Below are positions 10,706-24,442 of a stretch of 64,000 bases of DNA, in pieces. The position numbers were made by a program, and so were the translations under genes. Position 1 is the stretch's first letter. Each line of letters starts with the position of its first letter. Source of the stretch: Dipteris shenzhenensis (lineage: Eukaryota > Polypodiophyta > Polypodiopsida > Gleicheniales); assembly GCA_047967505.1 (NCBI GenBank), contig CM106538.1, one strand, 5' to 3'. The notes beneath the pieces are model-generated. The model was not told the DNA's origin. It made no database searches and worked only from the letters and a program-made list of their open reading frames with translations.

Positions 10706-13700
10706 ACCATGGATTTGGGCCTATGGTGTATGCGGGCGTAGGCGGTGCTACGAGCTTCGAGTCGAGGTCTTTCGTGAGGAAGATGGGGCTACCATAGCTA
10801 GGGAGCATCGGAGCTTGGAGGAGCTACAAGGAGGAGAAGAAGGAAGCTTGTGAAGCTTTGAGTGCACAAATTGAGTTTTGCACAAGGGCTGATTTGGGTG
10901 CAAATTGAGCCTTAGCAAAATCAATTTTGAGAAGAAGAATAGTGATAGACAAAATCATGTGTGGGAGGCACCTTGGGTGTGCTTGTTTTTTCTTAGTTTC
11001 TTGAGCTTAGAGCTCATTAAAATCAGTTCTCAAGCTCTTTTGCAGCTGTTCTTGAGCTGATTTGTAGCCATTTGCTTATTTGAGAAGGAAAAGAGCTCCC
11101 AGGCCAAAAGTGCCTTTTGCTATAGCAGGGCAGTGACAGTTTTGCTCATAGTAGGGTCATTTCTTCACCATTTTGCAAGCTGTCAGTTTCATCGGAGCAC
11201 ATGGATGAAGGCTATCAGGCCAGGAACAAGCAACATTGCATCGTGCTGCGCTTTGGATGCATCTCAGTTTAGGCACATTGCCATTCTTGGAGATCTTTAG
11301 GTCTTGTTTTGGGCAATTTCTTTGCCATTTTGCGGAGCTTGTTCGGAAGCTGTTCGGAAGCCGTCTGGGAGCTTGTTGAGTAGCTAGTGGTGGCATTTCG
11401 GATTGCCTGTGAGCCCTTGAGCTCGTTTAGGAGAAGGGTTGTGGAGTTGCCCGCCTAGCATTGGAAGGAGACTGTCGATGGAGATCATCGATGATGTCGT
11501 GTGTTGCCAGCTTATGGAGCCGTGGAGTAGCCATAGATCCCCTTGGAAGTGAGGCTTGCTCATCATTGGAGGTGAGGCGTTGCATGGAGGGCTATAGGGA
11601 AGCTCTTTGTAGATGCAGCTACTACAGATGGCTCGTGAGCAGGAGAGTATTTGAAGTCTGAGGCACTTGTAAGGGCTGATGGAGCCATGGACATTGGAGG
11701 TGCCCTTGAGAGGATGGCGCAAAACAGGCTATGGGTGAGCAAGGTCGTAGAGATTGCACTTCTATGTGGAGTGCTTGTAGGAGTCGCTTGTATGGCAGAG
11801 TAGTAAGAAGCCGGTCATCAGCGGCTGTAGTTGTCACCCTACATGGTAAAGCTTCGTGGTCAAATCAGTGCATTTGAGGCATGTTGCCTATCTTTCTGGT
11901 GCTTATGTCCATGTTGGACACCTAGATAGGCAATATTTCCCATGATTGGCTTGGCTTGGGGGTATGGTTGGCACCTCAAGCCACAGTAGGCCAGCATTGA
12001 GACTCACGAGTTTAGGAGTGCTCTCTACAGGAGGCCCTTGATCAGATGCTTGAAAGTTCACACATGCTTTGACAGTGGTACATGCCTGGTTGAGATGCAT
12101 TGATAGTTCGTTGGATGCATGGTTGGATGCATGCTTATTTGCCTATGTTGGATACATATGGTGGTACAGTGATGTACTAAGATCCTATCAGATTGGCATT
12201 GTTTGGAGTTGTTTCAAGGCTGATTTTTGTTACTGTATTCGAGGCTAATTTTATGGCATTGTGTTTGCCGTTGGTTAGGACATTACAGTTGGCATATGTC
12301 GAGGCTGTTTTTGGGGCTGTTTTGCCGGAGCAAATGAGTGTTGTAAAGAGCAGCAAGCATACAAGGAAGCTGCTGTTGCTGTTTTATGACAAAATAGTCA
12401 TTTTCAGGACTGAATATCTCTTTCCTGGTGTGGAATTGCACTTTGTGCCGAACTGGAAAGTTTAGTTCACAAACAGACTACAACTTTGCTTTTGGAAGCA
12501 AGTTGATCCGGTATATGCTGCAGGAGTTATAGCCTCTGCAAAACCACAAAAAGTTATAGTCTACTATCTATTTGTGACCAATATGCAGGAAGCTGTTTTT
12601 CAGGTGAGAATATCTGAGAATCCACAAGAGTTTGGCTCTTGAGGTCAACTGACAAATAGTAGATCTTTCTACAAGATACAACTTTTCTGTTTACAGCTTT
12701 GGCATCCGGTCTTTCGGTGAAAAGATATCACTGTTCAAAAACAAGGACATTGTGTTATTTTGCCCAAAGTGGCTGTGAGGTATTGTTGTAGGAATTTCTC
12801 TTGCACAACAGTGAGTTGGGAACTCACATTAAATTACAGAAAGTGATTGGGATCTCACTTCAGTCCAAGGGCATTATTGGCATTTTGGCAAGTCACTTTG
12901 GCACATTTAGCAAGTGGTGAATGCTTGATTTTGATGCCAAAGGGTTACACACTTGAGGTGATCCATTGGTGATGCAATAAATGCCATTTTGATGCATTTA
13001 AATGGATTTGCATTGGTGGATGCCGCACTAGTGTTCATGGATAGTTGAGCTGGGCTCCTACTGCCATTGCTCATTTGGTTCAGTGCATTGCTTACTTGGA
13101 TTTCCAAGCATTGGCACGTTAGTGGGTTGCATATATTCCTATTTATGCCTCTTTATGGCTGAGTGCTTTTGAGCATTGGATAAGCCAGTTTATTTGGAGA
13201 CCTGATTGGTCTGGACAATACTACATTTTTTGGTCATTTGGGTTGCCTATTGCACTATACTGCTCTGGCTCCATACTTGAAACATAACAGGTTTGACGAT
13301 CACAGATCAATTGAGCAGCAGGTTATGGTTGATATGGCAGCCATAGTGCTTCATGCATCCATGACTAGGTTGAGACTTGGTTCTCACATGTTTGCCATTG
13401 GGGCTACCCTTCCGGTTCTTACTTCCGTTGCAGTGGGAGTTGGTAGCATGATTATGGTAGATTTTGGCAGTAGGGAAGCGGTTGTGGACATCAGTTCCTT
13501 ATGCTTCTAGGAGCAGCATGCAGGTGATGCTTGGGTAGACCAGCAGAGGTCTATTTTAGGTTATGTGCTTATGGTCATAGGTGGTACAGAGACATTTTAT
13601 TTGCACAGTGATAGTTTGGGTGCTATGGACTTAGCACAGGAGCACGTGGTGGTGAGAGTTCACTCTCCCAGTAAAATCTGGCATGAGATCTTGGTTGGCA

Positions 13701-13898
13701 GGCATCTACAACTTGTCATTTTCTATCCTACAGACTTTTGATGTCTGCTAGCAGCTTATCCTCTATGCACTTTGCACATTGTAAAGTGCCGATGGGCATA
13801 GGATGACGGTCTAGTCATCTTGTTTTTCAGCCTATGGCTGATTGTATTGTACATGTACTATACTCCCTTAAAAGGCACACTGCTTTTAAGTGGGAGGT

Positions 13899-14045
13899 TG
13901 TTGGGGTAAAGGGCAGTGTGCCCACCCAATTGTATAGGGCCCGTATATACTCATATATATATGATAGAGGAATAAGCTGGAGTAGCTTTTGCTCCACCAC
14001 TTTTGGTCTCTCCTTATCCCTTTGTGTGTGCTCTCCTCTCCCATA
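13899..14045 (+). repeat. 3' LTR, 147 bp
   Basis: Pairs with 10545-10691 at equal length. It is preceded by the purine-rich tract expected of a second-strand primer. Confidence 0.85.
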
Positions 14046-14239
14046 GTTAACACCTGTGTTTGCATGTGTGAGAAAGAACCCCCTTTGAAAAACCATTCAA
14101 GACACATCCCTCAAGGCAAGGTGAAAAAATGCTTCCAATTGGTGCAAAAGGATGAGATTTACATCCCAAACAATGTTGACTTACATAAGCACATTAATAC
14201 ACTAATCGCACAAAATTAACCCTTAAACCCCTCACATCC

Positions 14240-14570
14240 TATTAAAGAAACTCTACCCCCCCCCCTTCACTTTTCCAAGACACTTCCATCTCTCCAAGTT
14301 TCATCAAGCTTGCATATTTTTTGTCTACCTCCGCCTTCCGTCCACCATCTCCACCACCACCACCACCACAACCACTTTCTCTGTCAACCTCCCCCCTCCA
14401 CCACCACTTTTTCCATCCAATACTCCCCCTCCATGATCACTTCCATCATCCATCCCCTCTACCTCCCACTCACCATCTCCGTCCCCTCCACCACCCCCTT
14501 TTTTCTATTAGCTCCCCCCCCCCCCCCCTCTATCTCCACCTCCCCACCATCTTCAAGAAATGTTTAGTTA
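14240..14570. repeat. Pyrimidine-rich simple sequence
   Basis: C runs and (CCA)n tracts. Proline- and histidine-rich open frames here are artefacts of composition. Confidence 0.7.
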
Positions 14571-15077
14571 TTTTGAGACTTGTGCAAGTCTCAATTTTAA
14601 TTCATGGTTTTGGAAATTGTTAAAAAATTACATAGTTTTGTTTTTCTTTTCCATTTGTGTCGACATCCACAGCAAAGAAGCATAGTTTTCATTGGCTAAT
14701 TATTGCAAGTGCCAAGTAAAAAATATCACAGTTTTCTTGGAATTCTACGAACTTGATTATAATACTAAGAATAAAGCTAAATTTGGCATATTTGGTGAGA
14801 CCTTCAATGCCTCTATTCAATAATATAAGACCTTTTGCATAGCTTGAAGAATCTTTACTTTGCGTTATTTTTCCCTTTGATGTGTCTACTAGTTTTGACT
14901 CCTTTTTGCATAGCTTGAAGAATGTTTTTTGGCATTGTTTCAACTTTATTGTTTTTATGACATAACATAAGATGTCATTGGATTCTTTTTAAAATCCCAT
15001 ATTACTTGAAGTAATGGGTTGGATTTTATATATTCTCTCTAAATATTTAAATACTAATCAAAATTTAATACAATATT
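14571..15077. other. No recognisable feature
   Basis: AT-rich spacer. It contains a short direct repeat (tttttgcatagcttgaagaat-like at about 14832 and 14905). Confidence 0.45.
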
Positions 15078-15233
15078 TGAACAAATATGGAGAGAGGAGG
15101 GGAGAAGAGTGGAGATGAGGAGAGAGGGCACACTAGATTTAGCTAAAAATGCAGAATATATACAAACTGCTTTAGGGTTAGGGTTAGTGCTATGCCAAAT
15201 CGAACATATGATGTTTGAGATGGTTCTGCAACA
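15078..15233 (-). repeat. 3' LTR of copia copy 1, shortened
   Basis: Shares 'gagaagagtggagatgagg', 'gaatatatacaaac', 'ttagggttagggttag' and the terminal 'caaca' with the 257-bp LTRs at 36315 and 43248, but lacks about 100 bp of the middle. Confidence 0.8.
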
Positions 15234-15299
15234 CCTTCCCTCAAGATCAACATCATGAAGTAGGCCTTCTCTCAAGATGTTGATTTTGGGGAATCAAAG

Positions 15300-18200
15300 A
15301 ATGACCGAGCATTACATTCCATCACACCCCTTTAATGGGAATTTCCTTCCTTTGCATCAAACCAAGAGCCTATTGGTGCTTCTCAAAAAGATCTTTCCCA
15401 AGTGGTTTGGTAAAGATATTTGCAACATTCTCTTTGCTGTCACAATGTTGTAATGTGATGTCACCAAGTAACACTCTTTCTCTGATGAAGTGTTCTCTGA
15501 CATCAATGTGCTTTGTCCTAGAGTGCTATACTGGATTCTTGGCCAATTATTAAGCTAATTGATTATCACAGTATATTGTTGTTGGCTTTGATTCATCAAA
15601 GTAATCTATTTTTGACAGTACTCTTCTGAGCCATATAGCTTCACATGCACCTGTAGTGAGTTGCTACTTCTGTTGAGTGAAGACAAAGAAATAGTTGGCT
15701 GTTTATTTGACAACCATGATATAGCACCTTGACCAAGGAAAAATGTGTATCCATGTGTGGATCTCCTGGTCTCATAATCTCCTGCATAGTCATTGTCACA
15801 GTATCCATGCAACCTTGGATGACTTCCTTTGTATTCTATTCCAAACTGTCTTGTACCTCTGATGTATCTCAAGACTCTCGTGGCTACATTCCAGTGAGAT
15901 TGTTTTGGATTTGCCATAAACTGTGCAAGTGAGCTTACTGTATAACAAATATACGGCCTTGTGATAGTCAAATATATAAGAGATCTGATGAGTTGCTAAG
16001 AGTACCTATCATTTACTGTGGGTTGATCTGGATCTTTAGTAAGTTTCAAACTATGTTCCATGGGAGTGGCTGCAATCTTGCAATCTGCCATACCTTCTTT
16101 AGGAGACTGTCAACATGTTTTAATTGACTCATGAGGGTGCTTTTTGAGTCTTCGAAACTCAATTGCAAGACATTAGTAACATAAGTCCAAGATCTTTCAT
16201 GTCGAACTCTGTAGATAAGTATTGTTTTAGCTTTTTGATGAAGCTATCATTACTTCTTGTCACAATTAGATCATCTACATACAAAAGTGCAATAGTGATG
16301 TCTTTCCCTTGAACTTTATAGTAGAGAGTATGATATGCATTGGACTTCATGTATCCCACATTAATAAAATACTTGTCAATTCTGTTATACCAACTTTTCG
16401 GTGCTTGCTTTAAGCCTTAGAGGCTTTTCTTGAGATGGCAAACCTGATTCTCTTTCCCTGGTTCAACATAACCTGCTCTACATGTAGACGTCCTCATCTA
16501 GATAACTATTGAGAAAGCATTCTTGAAATCTAGTTGGTACACATTCCATTGTTGAGTATCACTAGTGATATCAAGAATCATATGGAATTCATCTTTGTTA
16601 CTGGAGCATAAGTCTCATCATAATCTTGACCATATTGCTATGCAAATACTTTTGCAACTAGTTTGGCTTTATATCTTTTAATTCTTCCATTTGGATTGTA
16701 CTTCACTTTGTAAACCCATTTGTTTGCTATGGCCTTATTTCCTGGTGGAAGGTCGGATAATTCCCAAGTGTTTTTTTTGTACAAAGCTTCCATTTCTTCA
16801 TTCATAGTAGTTTGCCATTCTAGCTTGCAACTATGTCTTCTAAGTACACTGGCTCTTCTATAGCCATGATGGTAGTCATAAGAGCATAATTGGTAGTTTC
16901 AGCCTGAATTGCTTTTCCTTTCTGAGCATATGTCAATCTGCCTAGTGGTCTGCTTTCCCTAGTAGACTGTCTGAGTTGTTTCTCTTCTCAAGGTGTCTCT
17001 GGCAATTATTGCTCTTCTTCATCAACCTTTTCTATAGGTGACTAAGTAATCGGCGTGTCGATCTCCTGAGAATTAGATGTTTCCATTTTGATTCCTCCAT
17101 CAAATATTACATCTCTAGAGATAATGATCTTTTGGGTGATGGGATCATACAACTTGTATGTTTTGCTTTCTTCACTATAGCCAACCATGATGCATTTGTG
17201 TGACTTCACATCCAATTTTCTATGATGATCATCATGTATATGGGTTACATGTGGGCATATGCTATGCAACCAAATATGTGGAGATGCCCAATGCATGGCT
17301 TGTGTTTAGTGAATGCTTCATAGGGTGTCATACCTTGAATCAATTTGATTGGAAGCCATTAAGTAAGTAGTTTGCAATGGTAATTGCTTCTACCCACCAA
17401 TACTGATTTGAAAGATGCTTCTCACTAAGTACCATTCTTCTTTTCAGCTCTTGCATTCTGCTGAGGAGTATCTGCACATGTGAATTGTCATCAAATTCCA
17501 TTACTTCTCTAAAGTTCATGAATGTTGAAAACATAAATTCATCTCCTCTATCTGATCTCATGACTTTGATCTTTCTTCCTATCTCGACCATGGCTTTGAA
17601 TTCTTAAAATCTGGAAAAGACTTCACATTTCTCTTTTAAAAAGTAGACCCAACAATATCTGCTGTAGTTGTTGATGAAAGTCAAGTAGTAAAGTGAACCA
17701 TCGATGCTGTGGGTCTAGGCATAACCCCATACATCTGTACGTATCAAATAAAGAATACTTCTTGCTTGAGAGGTGCAAGTTGGTTCACTTTCGTTTATCG
17801 AAGCAACATGCTTTGCAATATTTTCCAACAAACTGAAGTTTTAGAATTCCAATTGTCATATTTTGATTTCTGAGTTGCATCAAGCTTTTGAAATCAGCAT
17901 GTCCATATCTCTTGTGCCATACTATGGAAAGTGGCATCGGCTATTGTTGCTGAGCTGACATGGCATGTAAATCTGGAATTGAAGCAAGCATTTTGAACAA
18001 GTGTCCTTCCTTAACTACTTTTCATACTTACTGATATCCTCTGGATTTGTCTCTGATAGTGCCTTCATCTTTGTCAAAGATGACTTGATAGTTGTGTTCT
18101 GTCATTTGCTCAACTGACAAGAGGCTCTTGTTGGGCTTCGAAACATAGAGCACATCTTTCACCAATCCTTTTGTACTAGTGAAATTGTTCATAGGGACAA

Positions 18201-19527
18201 TGCCTTTCCCTCGAACTGAATTTGGTGTGTTATTTGTAGTGTAGATAACATTCTTCTATCCTTCTAATGGTTTCATCTCTATGAACCATTCCTGATGCTT
18301 TGTCATTTGATATGATGCATCGTTGTTGATGTACCAAGGATCTTGGTCTGCTTGATCAACTTGATAACTGCATTCCCCTTTTGAATTGCATAATCTATAT
18401 TGAGATACACTGTTTCAATATTTTGCATATCCTCACTTGCAAGAAACATATTCTTAGCTTGATTGGAATAATGACTGTGGCTTGAATGTCCACCTTGATG
18501 ATTTCCTTTTCCTTGGGAATTCCCTCGATTGCTGTCGGATTGACCTCCTTGATCATCTTGCTTCTTGCGGCAATCTCTTTCATAGTGTCCAATCTTATGA
18601 CCGTAGTTGCAGTGAATGTTTGACACACTGGTGGATGTATTCCATCGTCCTTGTAATCTTCCTCTATTGGAATGATTTCCTCTTAGTTGCTAATGCTGAT
18701 GCTGCCGAGGATGATGTTGATGCTGATTTTGACTTTGATGATGACTTTGTTATTGATGATGACCACTTCATTGAAATTTTCTACCTCTACCTCTGCCTCT
18801 GCCTCTTCTTCTATCTAAAGCTATAAATTCTTGATCATTGGAATGACCTTTAAGTGCATGAATGGCTTGAGTCTCGAGTTCTTCACTAAATAAAACTGAC
18901 TGTAGCTCTTCTAGTGTTGGAATTTGCCGTTGAATGGCAATACTTTAGACTAGATTCTTGTATTCCTCTCCTAGTCCATTCAAGATAACTTGAACCATTT
19001 CTGTAAGATTCAGAGTCTCTTGTGCTGTTGCCAGTTGATTGTACTCCTTGATCCTGAGTACGTAAGCATGATCGGTTTCATTGTTGTTGCAAAAACTCTG
19101 GTTGATTTGGTTTCTCAATGTGACAATCCTAGAAGTGTTCTTAGACTCATAGAGAGCTGTTAACATATCACATGCTTCATTTGATGTCTTCATGGTATTG
19201 AGCTGTCCAAGCGTGACATCTTGCACATTCTGCTTGATCAAATGATATGCATATTTACCTTTCTTGTCCCATTCTTCCTATGCTTGGGCAATGGCAGGAT
19301 CTATCATAGGTATAGACACTAGTGGTGCAACTATAGATCCCTCTACTTATGGTGCAATTGTGGGAACTACTACAGAACTATCAGATGCTCTGGGTGTAGA
19401 CCCATTAACATACTCCCATTTGTCTTGAAGTAAAAGAATGGTCTTCATTCAGTCTTTCCATGTGCCCATAGTTGGAATTGTCTAGCTTAGTAGATGCCTG
19501 CAAATTGAGGTTACTAGTGGTAGACAT
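15300..19527 (-). pseudogene. Copia gag-pol polyprotein remnant
   Basis: Leftward reading from a Met codon at 19525-19527 (MST..NLNLQ) gives the gag start. The gag body follows at about 18945-19240 (ACDMLTALYESKNTSRIVTL) and a zinc knuckle at about 18570-18615 (HCNYGHKIGHYERDC, with one Cys of the CCHC replaced by Gly). Next come protease and integrase pieces (17340-17590, VMRSDRGDEF) and the reverse transcriptase around 16250 (ALLYVDDLIVT). RNase H lies at about 15610-15930 (RLHGYCDNDYAGD). Numerous stops and frameshifts separate these blocks. The polyprotein order is that of Ty1/copia (integrase before reverse transcriptase). In this copy the stretch after the zinc knuckle is read in one frame, which helps locate the frameshift in the younger copy. 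Confidence 0.9.
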
Positions 19528-20939
19528 GGTGCAAGAAAATGTACTCAATTTGATGTGAAAGTCACTGTTTGAATCAATTCCAATACGTTGTATATATCAA
19601 ATGCAATCTAAACTATCGGTGAAGATAGAACTAGTATATAATCCAATCTATTACAAGACTTGCGGAAAATGATGCCGGGAATAGCCAAGAGGCTTTATAA
19701 GGCTCAAATAATGTGTACAATGCCAGAAAGATAGCCGATAGGCTTTACAATGATGGCATGTGTGTGAAAAATGAAAAAATGTGCAATCTACCCTCTGATC
19801 AATCGGTCAATGCCTTTGAAAAAAACTCTGAAGTTTGCTCACTGAACTAGTGGTGGTCTTGTTTTAGGAAATGTGATGATGTGAAACCGTGTGTGAGCAT
19901 AGGGATTGCCTCTGAGAAGGAACTATTTGGGAATTTTTGGACATGGCTTCAATTGGTGGCTTTAGAGTTATCTCATCCAAGGATGAGCTATGCTACTCTG
20001 TATCTAGATCTAGACCAATCATCGAGCGATGAAAAAGTAACAAATAATTGCTTTTCTTTGTTTGTTTTAGGTGTTGGGTCAGATGCATCAATGTAGAGGC
20101 TTGTGTGCATGCAAAAAGTGGATTTATCGTTGTTGAGGCTAAAATGTGTGATACTTGTGCCAAAATGTGCATGTGATGTGACGAGCATGTAGAGCATGAA
20201 AAATTGATCCTGTGCAAATGATGATGTGTCATGTGGAGTCACATGCAGAACTGTGCCAGCCAAGAGGTGTGCCAGTAGAGCATTATGATGAGGTGTCACT
20301 TGTGTGCATATGCAGAATGCATAGTGTGCTTGGTAAGAGATCTATGTGCCATGTGGCGATGACAGATGATGAGGTGGTAGGGTGATGTGGCTTGATTTCA
20401 TTGATGGCATGTGCATTGTCAACCAGCATTGCAAGTTAAAGAGTAAATGGAGTAGCTTGTTGGTCACTTGGGCATGCAGAGTTCGACCATTGGAGGTCAT
20501 GATGGTGCTGGGAGACGTGACTGTGCTGGGAGATGCAGCCTTCGAGGTAGAGCACTGTAGTTTTTTGGAGAAGATAATTGGCTATCATAGTGGTTGGAGG
20601 TCATTGCATTGCCGTGTTGGAGTAGAGTCACTGAAGCCAAATGGTGGTACAATTGCTGTTGAGGTTGTAGCACGAAGTCTTTGTTTCTAGAGGGCTACTG
20701 ATGATGGATGCTGTTGGCTATAGATGGATGAGGCATTCATTGTTGCAGCACTTGTTTGTTGGAGTGTCTCTTAGGCACTGAGAGCTCTGAGTAGCTCATT
20801 TGCATGTGTAGGTTGTTGTTCCAGTAGACGTAGGATGCTTCTTGGTCAATGATCTAAAGTAGCCTTCGGTAGTTGCATGAAGGCTGTGCAACACTCTAGA
20901 TGGTCAAGCCTGTGTCGAAGGGATGCTGGAGCCGCCTCA

Positions 20940-21512
20940 TTGAGAATTGTGAGCTCAATGGTTGTCTTGTTGATTAGTACCCACAACATCATCAAACTTC
21001 AATACTCCACCAGGTGTAGAGTTACTGATGACAACTGTAGGTATCCCATGAGGATGGAAATGAACACAAGAGGAATATTGCCTTAGTCTCCACATCAAAA
21101 TTCATCTTTTGAGCCTAAAATTGGTTGGAAATAATATTAATTTCATTCAAGTGAGAAGCAATGGAGACCCCTTCCTTCATTTGCAACTCAAACAATCTTT
21201 TCATAAGGTAAACTTTATTAGAGGCATTTTGCTTCTCATAAGTGGCACATAATTTCTTCCACAAATCTTCTGTAGTCTACTCATTTACTACCGTGAAATA
21301 AATTGAGTTTGCAAGATAAAGTATAACAGTAGTCTTCACTAATGCATCCAACTCATTCCAATCATCCTCTGACATAGCTGTCAGCTTAGTTACAATCCAT
21401 TCTGAGGGTTAAATTTTCTTCATTTGAACAAGCACATCCCTTATCTGTTCTTTCCACAAAGAAAAGTTTGTCCCATCAAAACTTTTCAATGCTGAAAAAG
21501 TCTTTTTTAGAC
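20940..21512 (-). pseudogene. Gag fragment of another copia family
   Basis: Leftward translation gives KSFDGTNFSLWKEQIRDVL, MSEDDWNELDALVKTTVILY, LANSI, TTEDLWKKLCATYEKQNASN, KVYLMKRLFELQMKEG and SNSTPGGVLKFDDVVG. This is the UBN2-type copia Gag signature (W, LW..L, L...L..L.M.EG). At least three in-frame stops and a frameshift near 21030 make it non-functional. It differs from the gag of copies 1-3 and directly abuts the truncated leader of copy 1. Confidence 0.85.
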
Positions 21513-23203
21513 ATGGAAGAGGATGCAATGATGCAAATAAAGCAAAATCCCAAATGCTAGTTCTTGTAAGAAAGAATCACACCAAATACCAGATGCACCC
21601 AAATGTGTATGCCAAAATAGAAGGTAATATCCTTGGGGCACCAACTCAATATGTAATATGTTACTACCCTCATCCGAAATCCAAGGTATGGGGGGATAGG
21701 TTCCATATATAATACGCGTGGATTTCCTTTAAAAATTCAAATATGCAAGGGAAAAATACAAAAATTTCATGTCCCCCCTCCCACAAAGTATATAGTATAA
21801 ACCTTGAAAAATATGCAAGATTTTAAGATTTGTACATATTTTTCATAATATGTGAGGCCCAAGGGGGGGGATCTTTTGGATGGCGGGGGGTAAAACAAAA
21901 AATACACTAAAATATGAAAACCCATCTCCTTTCAAATTAATGTAACTTTTTCATGTATTACCCAAATTTCAAGGTGTAAAGACATATTTGAAGCTCTTTT
22001 AGTGTAGAACACAACCATGTTAATTTGAATAATTTCTACTCATGGCATGTTGTTAAATTCATCTCATACTCAAGATTTTGATAGGTTTTCTTACTAAAGG
22101 GAGTTGGCACCCTAGGGTAATATCACCAAACCTAAAAGTCTCAAAGCATCAAAATGCATTTGTCTCATGTGGATATATACTATGGCATTGCATCCATATG
22201 AGGAAATCTGACCCAAAAGAAAATGTCAATGTGCAATGACAAAACAATGGCAAACCCAATGCTAATAAGAGCCAAATTCCTCAAGCATAAACACTGTCCA
22301 ATGGCAAAAGCATCAAGAGTGTATCATCCAAGAGAGCATAGCACTATCAATGCATCAATTGCAATATGTCAAAGCTATTTCTTAGCATAAAATAGCATCT
22401 GTGTGCTAAACGTCCATCAATAAAGCATCCCACAAGGCAATCTGGGCCTATCAGCACATCCAACAAGCATTGCAATGCATCTAAATGGCCTATAAAACAT
22501 TCACTACAACCCAATGCAAACCATAAAAGAGCGCACATGGCTCAAACTGAAACCAAAGTGATCTGCATAAGGTACGCCCCAAAAATCACAGCTTAATGGG
22601 GCAATGACCGCTACTAAAAATAGGACCTGACATGCCTCAAAACATGGGTAGCACTGCATAATTAGATTTAGCAAGACAATCTGCAAAGATCTCTCTTCTG
22701 TAAGAACTCCAAAATCCCAACTGATGAATGGAAAACAGAAATTCAACCCTTGCAATTGACCTCTAGAATGCAATGGAATAGACGGTTTTGGAAACCGTGG
22801 TCCCAATCATCAGGTCCAACACACGGACCAAAATATATTTTTGCAAATTGATCTATTTGTAAACACCACTAGAGTTCAAATGATGAGCAACACAAAAGTT
22901 TTAGGACCTCTTGAGTCCACCGGAACTGACAGATAAAAAATAGGCAATGGTAGCCTCTACAAGTCATTCTGAACTCTCAATCATCGAAAAGAAGAGGGGA
23001 ATCATCCGAAAACGTCTTTTTTCTCCAAAACCACCTGCATGCTTGGAAAAAACTACTTAAAGAACTTTCCAAAGGTTTTTGCAAGGTCTCTACACACACT
23101 AGGATGCAAGTAAAGTCACCCAACGGAGCTTCTCCTTCCTCCCACAGAGCTATAGCAGCAAACTTCAGGCTCGAGGCACACACTCGGCCTCAGTTAAAAC
23201 ACC
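21513..23203 (-). other. Probable leader of the second copia family
   Basis: There is no coding signal. It lies between the leftward gag fragment and a primer-site-like sequence at 23206-23217, as a retroelement leader would. The assignment is by position only. Confidence 0.35.
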
Positions 23204-23205
23204 CG

Positions 23206-23217
23206 CACTCTGATACT
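23206..23217 (-). promoter_or_regulatory. Degenerate primer-binding site
   Basis: On the minus strand this reads tagtatcagagt, two or three changes from TGGTATCAGAGC. The sequence that follows (ttgagagatctcaac) could be the LTR end of the family whose gag lies at 21.0-21.5 kb. The outer LTR boundary could not be fixed. Confidence 0.4.
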
Positions 23218-23224
23218 AGTTGAG

Positions 23225-24440
23225 AGATCTCAACAACAGAAGCGGAATGGAATATGGTGAGAAAGAGGGAGAGCAAGAAGAGAGAGCCACACAAGTTTTG
23301 GTGGGTGCAGAACACCCTAATCTTCTATGTCATCCATATATATGTGTGTTTGAGTATTGTACATAATCGAGGTTAAGGCACAGTGGACTTTAACCCCCAC
23401 ACTAACTTGCCTTGTTGCTCGACTATGCATACCATACTTTCTATAAATTTGGCCCAATTCACAATGTAAAATTTCTTCATGGTGGAAATTCTTGTAGCCT
23501 TGCAATGCTCAAGGGAAAGAACACTTGCAAATGCTAATCCAAATTGATCATTGGGGGAAGCCTCTTGGTAACCTAAAAATGCAAATCTATAGCTTCTTGT
23601 CCTCAGGTTACTTGGCCAACCATAGGTCTGAGTAAATATGGATAGGGTAATGTAGGTGCTACCATGAGAGACAACCAATGCGACCCCAAGCATCAAGGAA
23701 GAGCCAATACAGGCCATGCCATGGAGTTAATACCTGGTAGTAGTTTTGCAAATTGGGTGGTAGCACATTTGGTCGGTATGCTTTTTGTGCTTATAAGCAT
23801 GTGCTAAAAAGCACAATTTTAGCACTTTTCAAGAGGTGCTTGCTTGTGACACATATCCATCAGCCATGTAAATTATGATTGGGTGTTTTGCATGTGTCCC
23901 ATGACACTCGTAAGCCTGTAAGCTTTCATTATAGCACTACTTTACTTGTAACTATTTCTTCATTCCTGCACTTCGTCTTCCTTGTCTCCCAAGTAGGTCT
24001 TCCAGCATCCCTAGCAGGTCCTGAGCTTAGCTCAAATCCCCTCCATGCAGGTTTTGTGCACTACTTCTCTAGAGGCTATTGCCTTTTTCTCTCCCTCATC
24101 GTAGGTTCTGAGCTCATCTCAATCCTCTCCCTTGCAGGTTTTGAGCTCTACCTCTATTTACTTTCCCTCGCAGGTCCTCTAGCTCAGTTGTTGCAGCTCT
24201 CACTCTCTTTTTTAGCGCACATCTTTGCCTCTTTGAGCGGGTGCTATAAGAATGTCTCGATCATCCACAGACCTGCAAGCCAAGAGATTTTGTCATATTG
24301 CTATGGATTTTCATGATGTTTATGATCTTAGCATGGTTGGGAAGAACCCGCAAAGGCTTATAGATGACGACTGTAAGAAAATAATACGTCTGTGCTCAAC
24401 AGATAACAGGATCTCATACGCAAGAGAGAAAACAAGATAG
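23225..24440. other. No recognisable gene; possible LTR remains
   Basis: Open frames on both strands match nothing I know. A phrase like 'gcaggttttgagc' recurs three or four times at 24040-24180. Part of this may be the LTR belonging to the primer site at 23.2 kb. Confidence 0.35.
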
Positions 24441-24442
24441 TA

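Larger units (their letters stand above)
10545..14045 (+). mobile_element. Non-autonomous LTR element with 147-bp LTRs
   Basis: Two near-identical 147-bp repeats (10545-10691 and 13899-14045) begin TGTTGGGG and end CA (CATA-type end mutated in the right copy). Flanking bases GTTAG (10540-10544) and GTTAA (14046-14050) look like a 5-bp target duplication with one change. A primer site TGGTATTAGAGC follows the left LTR, and a purine tract (TTAAGTGGGAGG) precedes the right one. Both are copia-like. The 3.2-kb interior shows no gag, integrase or reverse transcriptase. Only a weak resemblance to a decayed RNase H end is seen near 13600-13700 (HSDSLGAMDLAQ). I infer an element mobilised in trans, with TRIM-sized LTRs but a LARD-sized interior. 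Confidence 0.8.
15078..20935 (-). mobile_element. Copia element copy 1, decayed, 5' truncated
   Basis: This is a leftward relic of the same family as the intact-looking copy at 36.3-43.5 kb. Its 3' LTR is at 15078-15233 (internally deleted), followed by pol, gag and part of the long leader (19528 to about 20935). The leader is cut off where a gag piece of another copia family begins, and no 5' LTR is present. Divergence from the younger copy is obvious throughout, with many stops, indels and CG-to-TG changes, so it is a much older insertion. Confidence 0.85.

Noticed and set aside
14310-14623. Pro/His/Ser-rich rightward ORFs
   Set aside because: Low-complexity C-rich DNA; parallel open frames in two phases.
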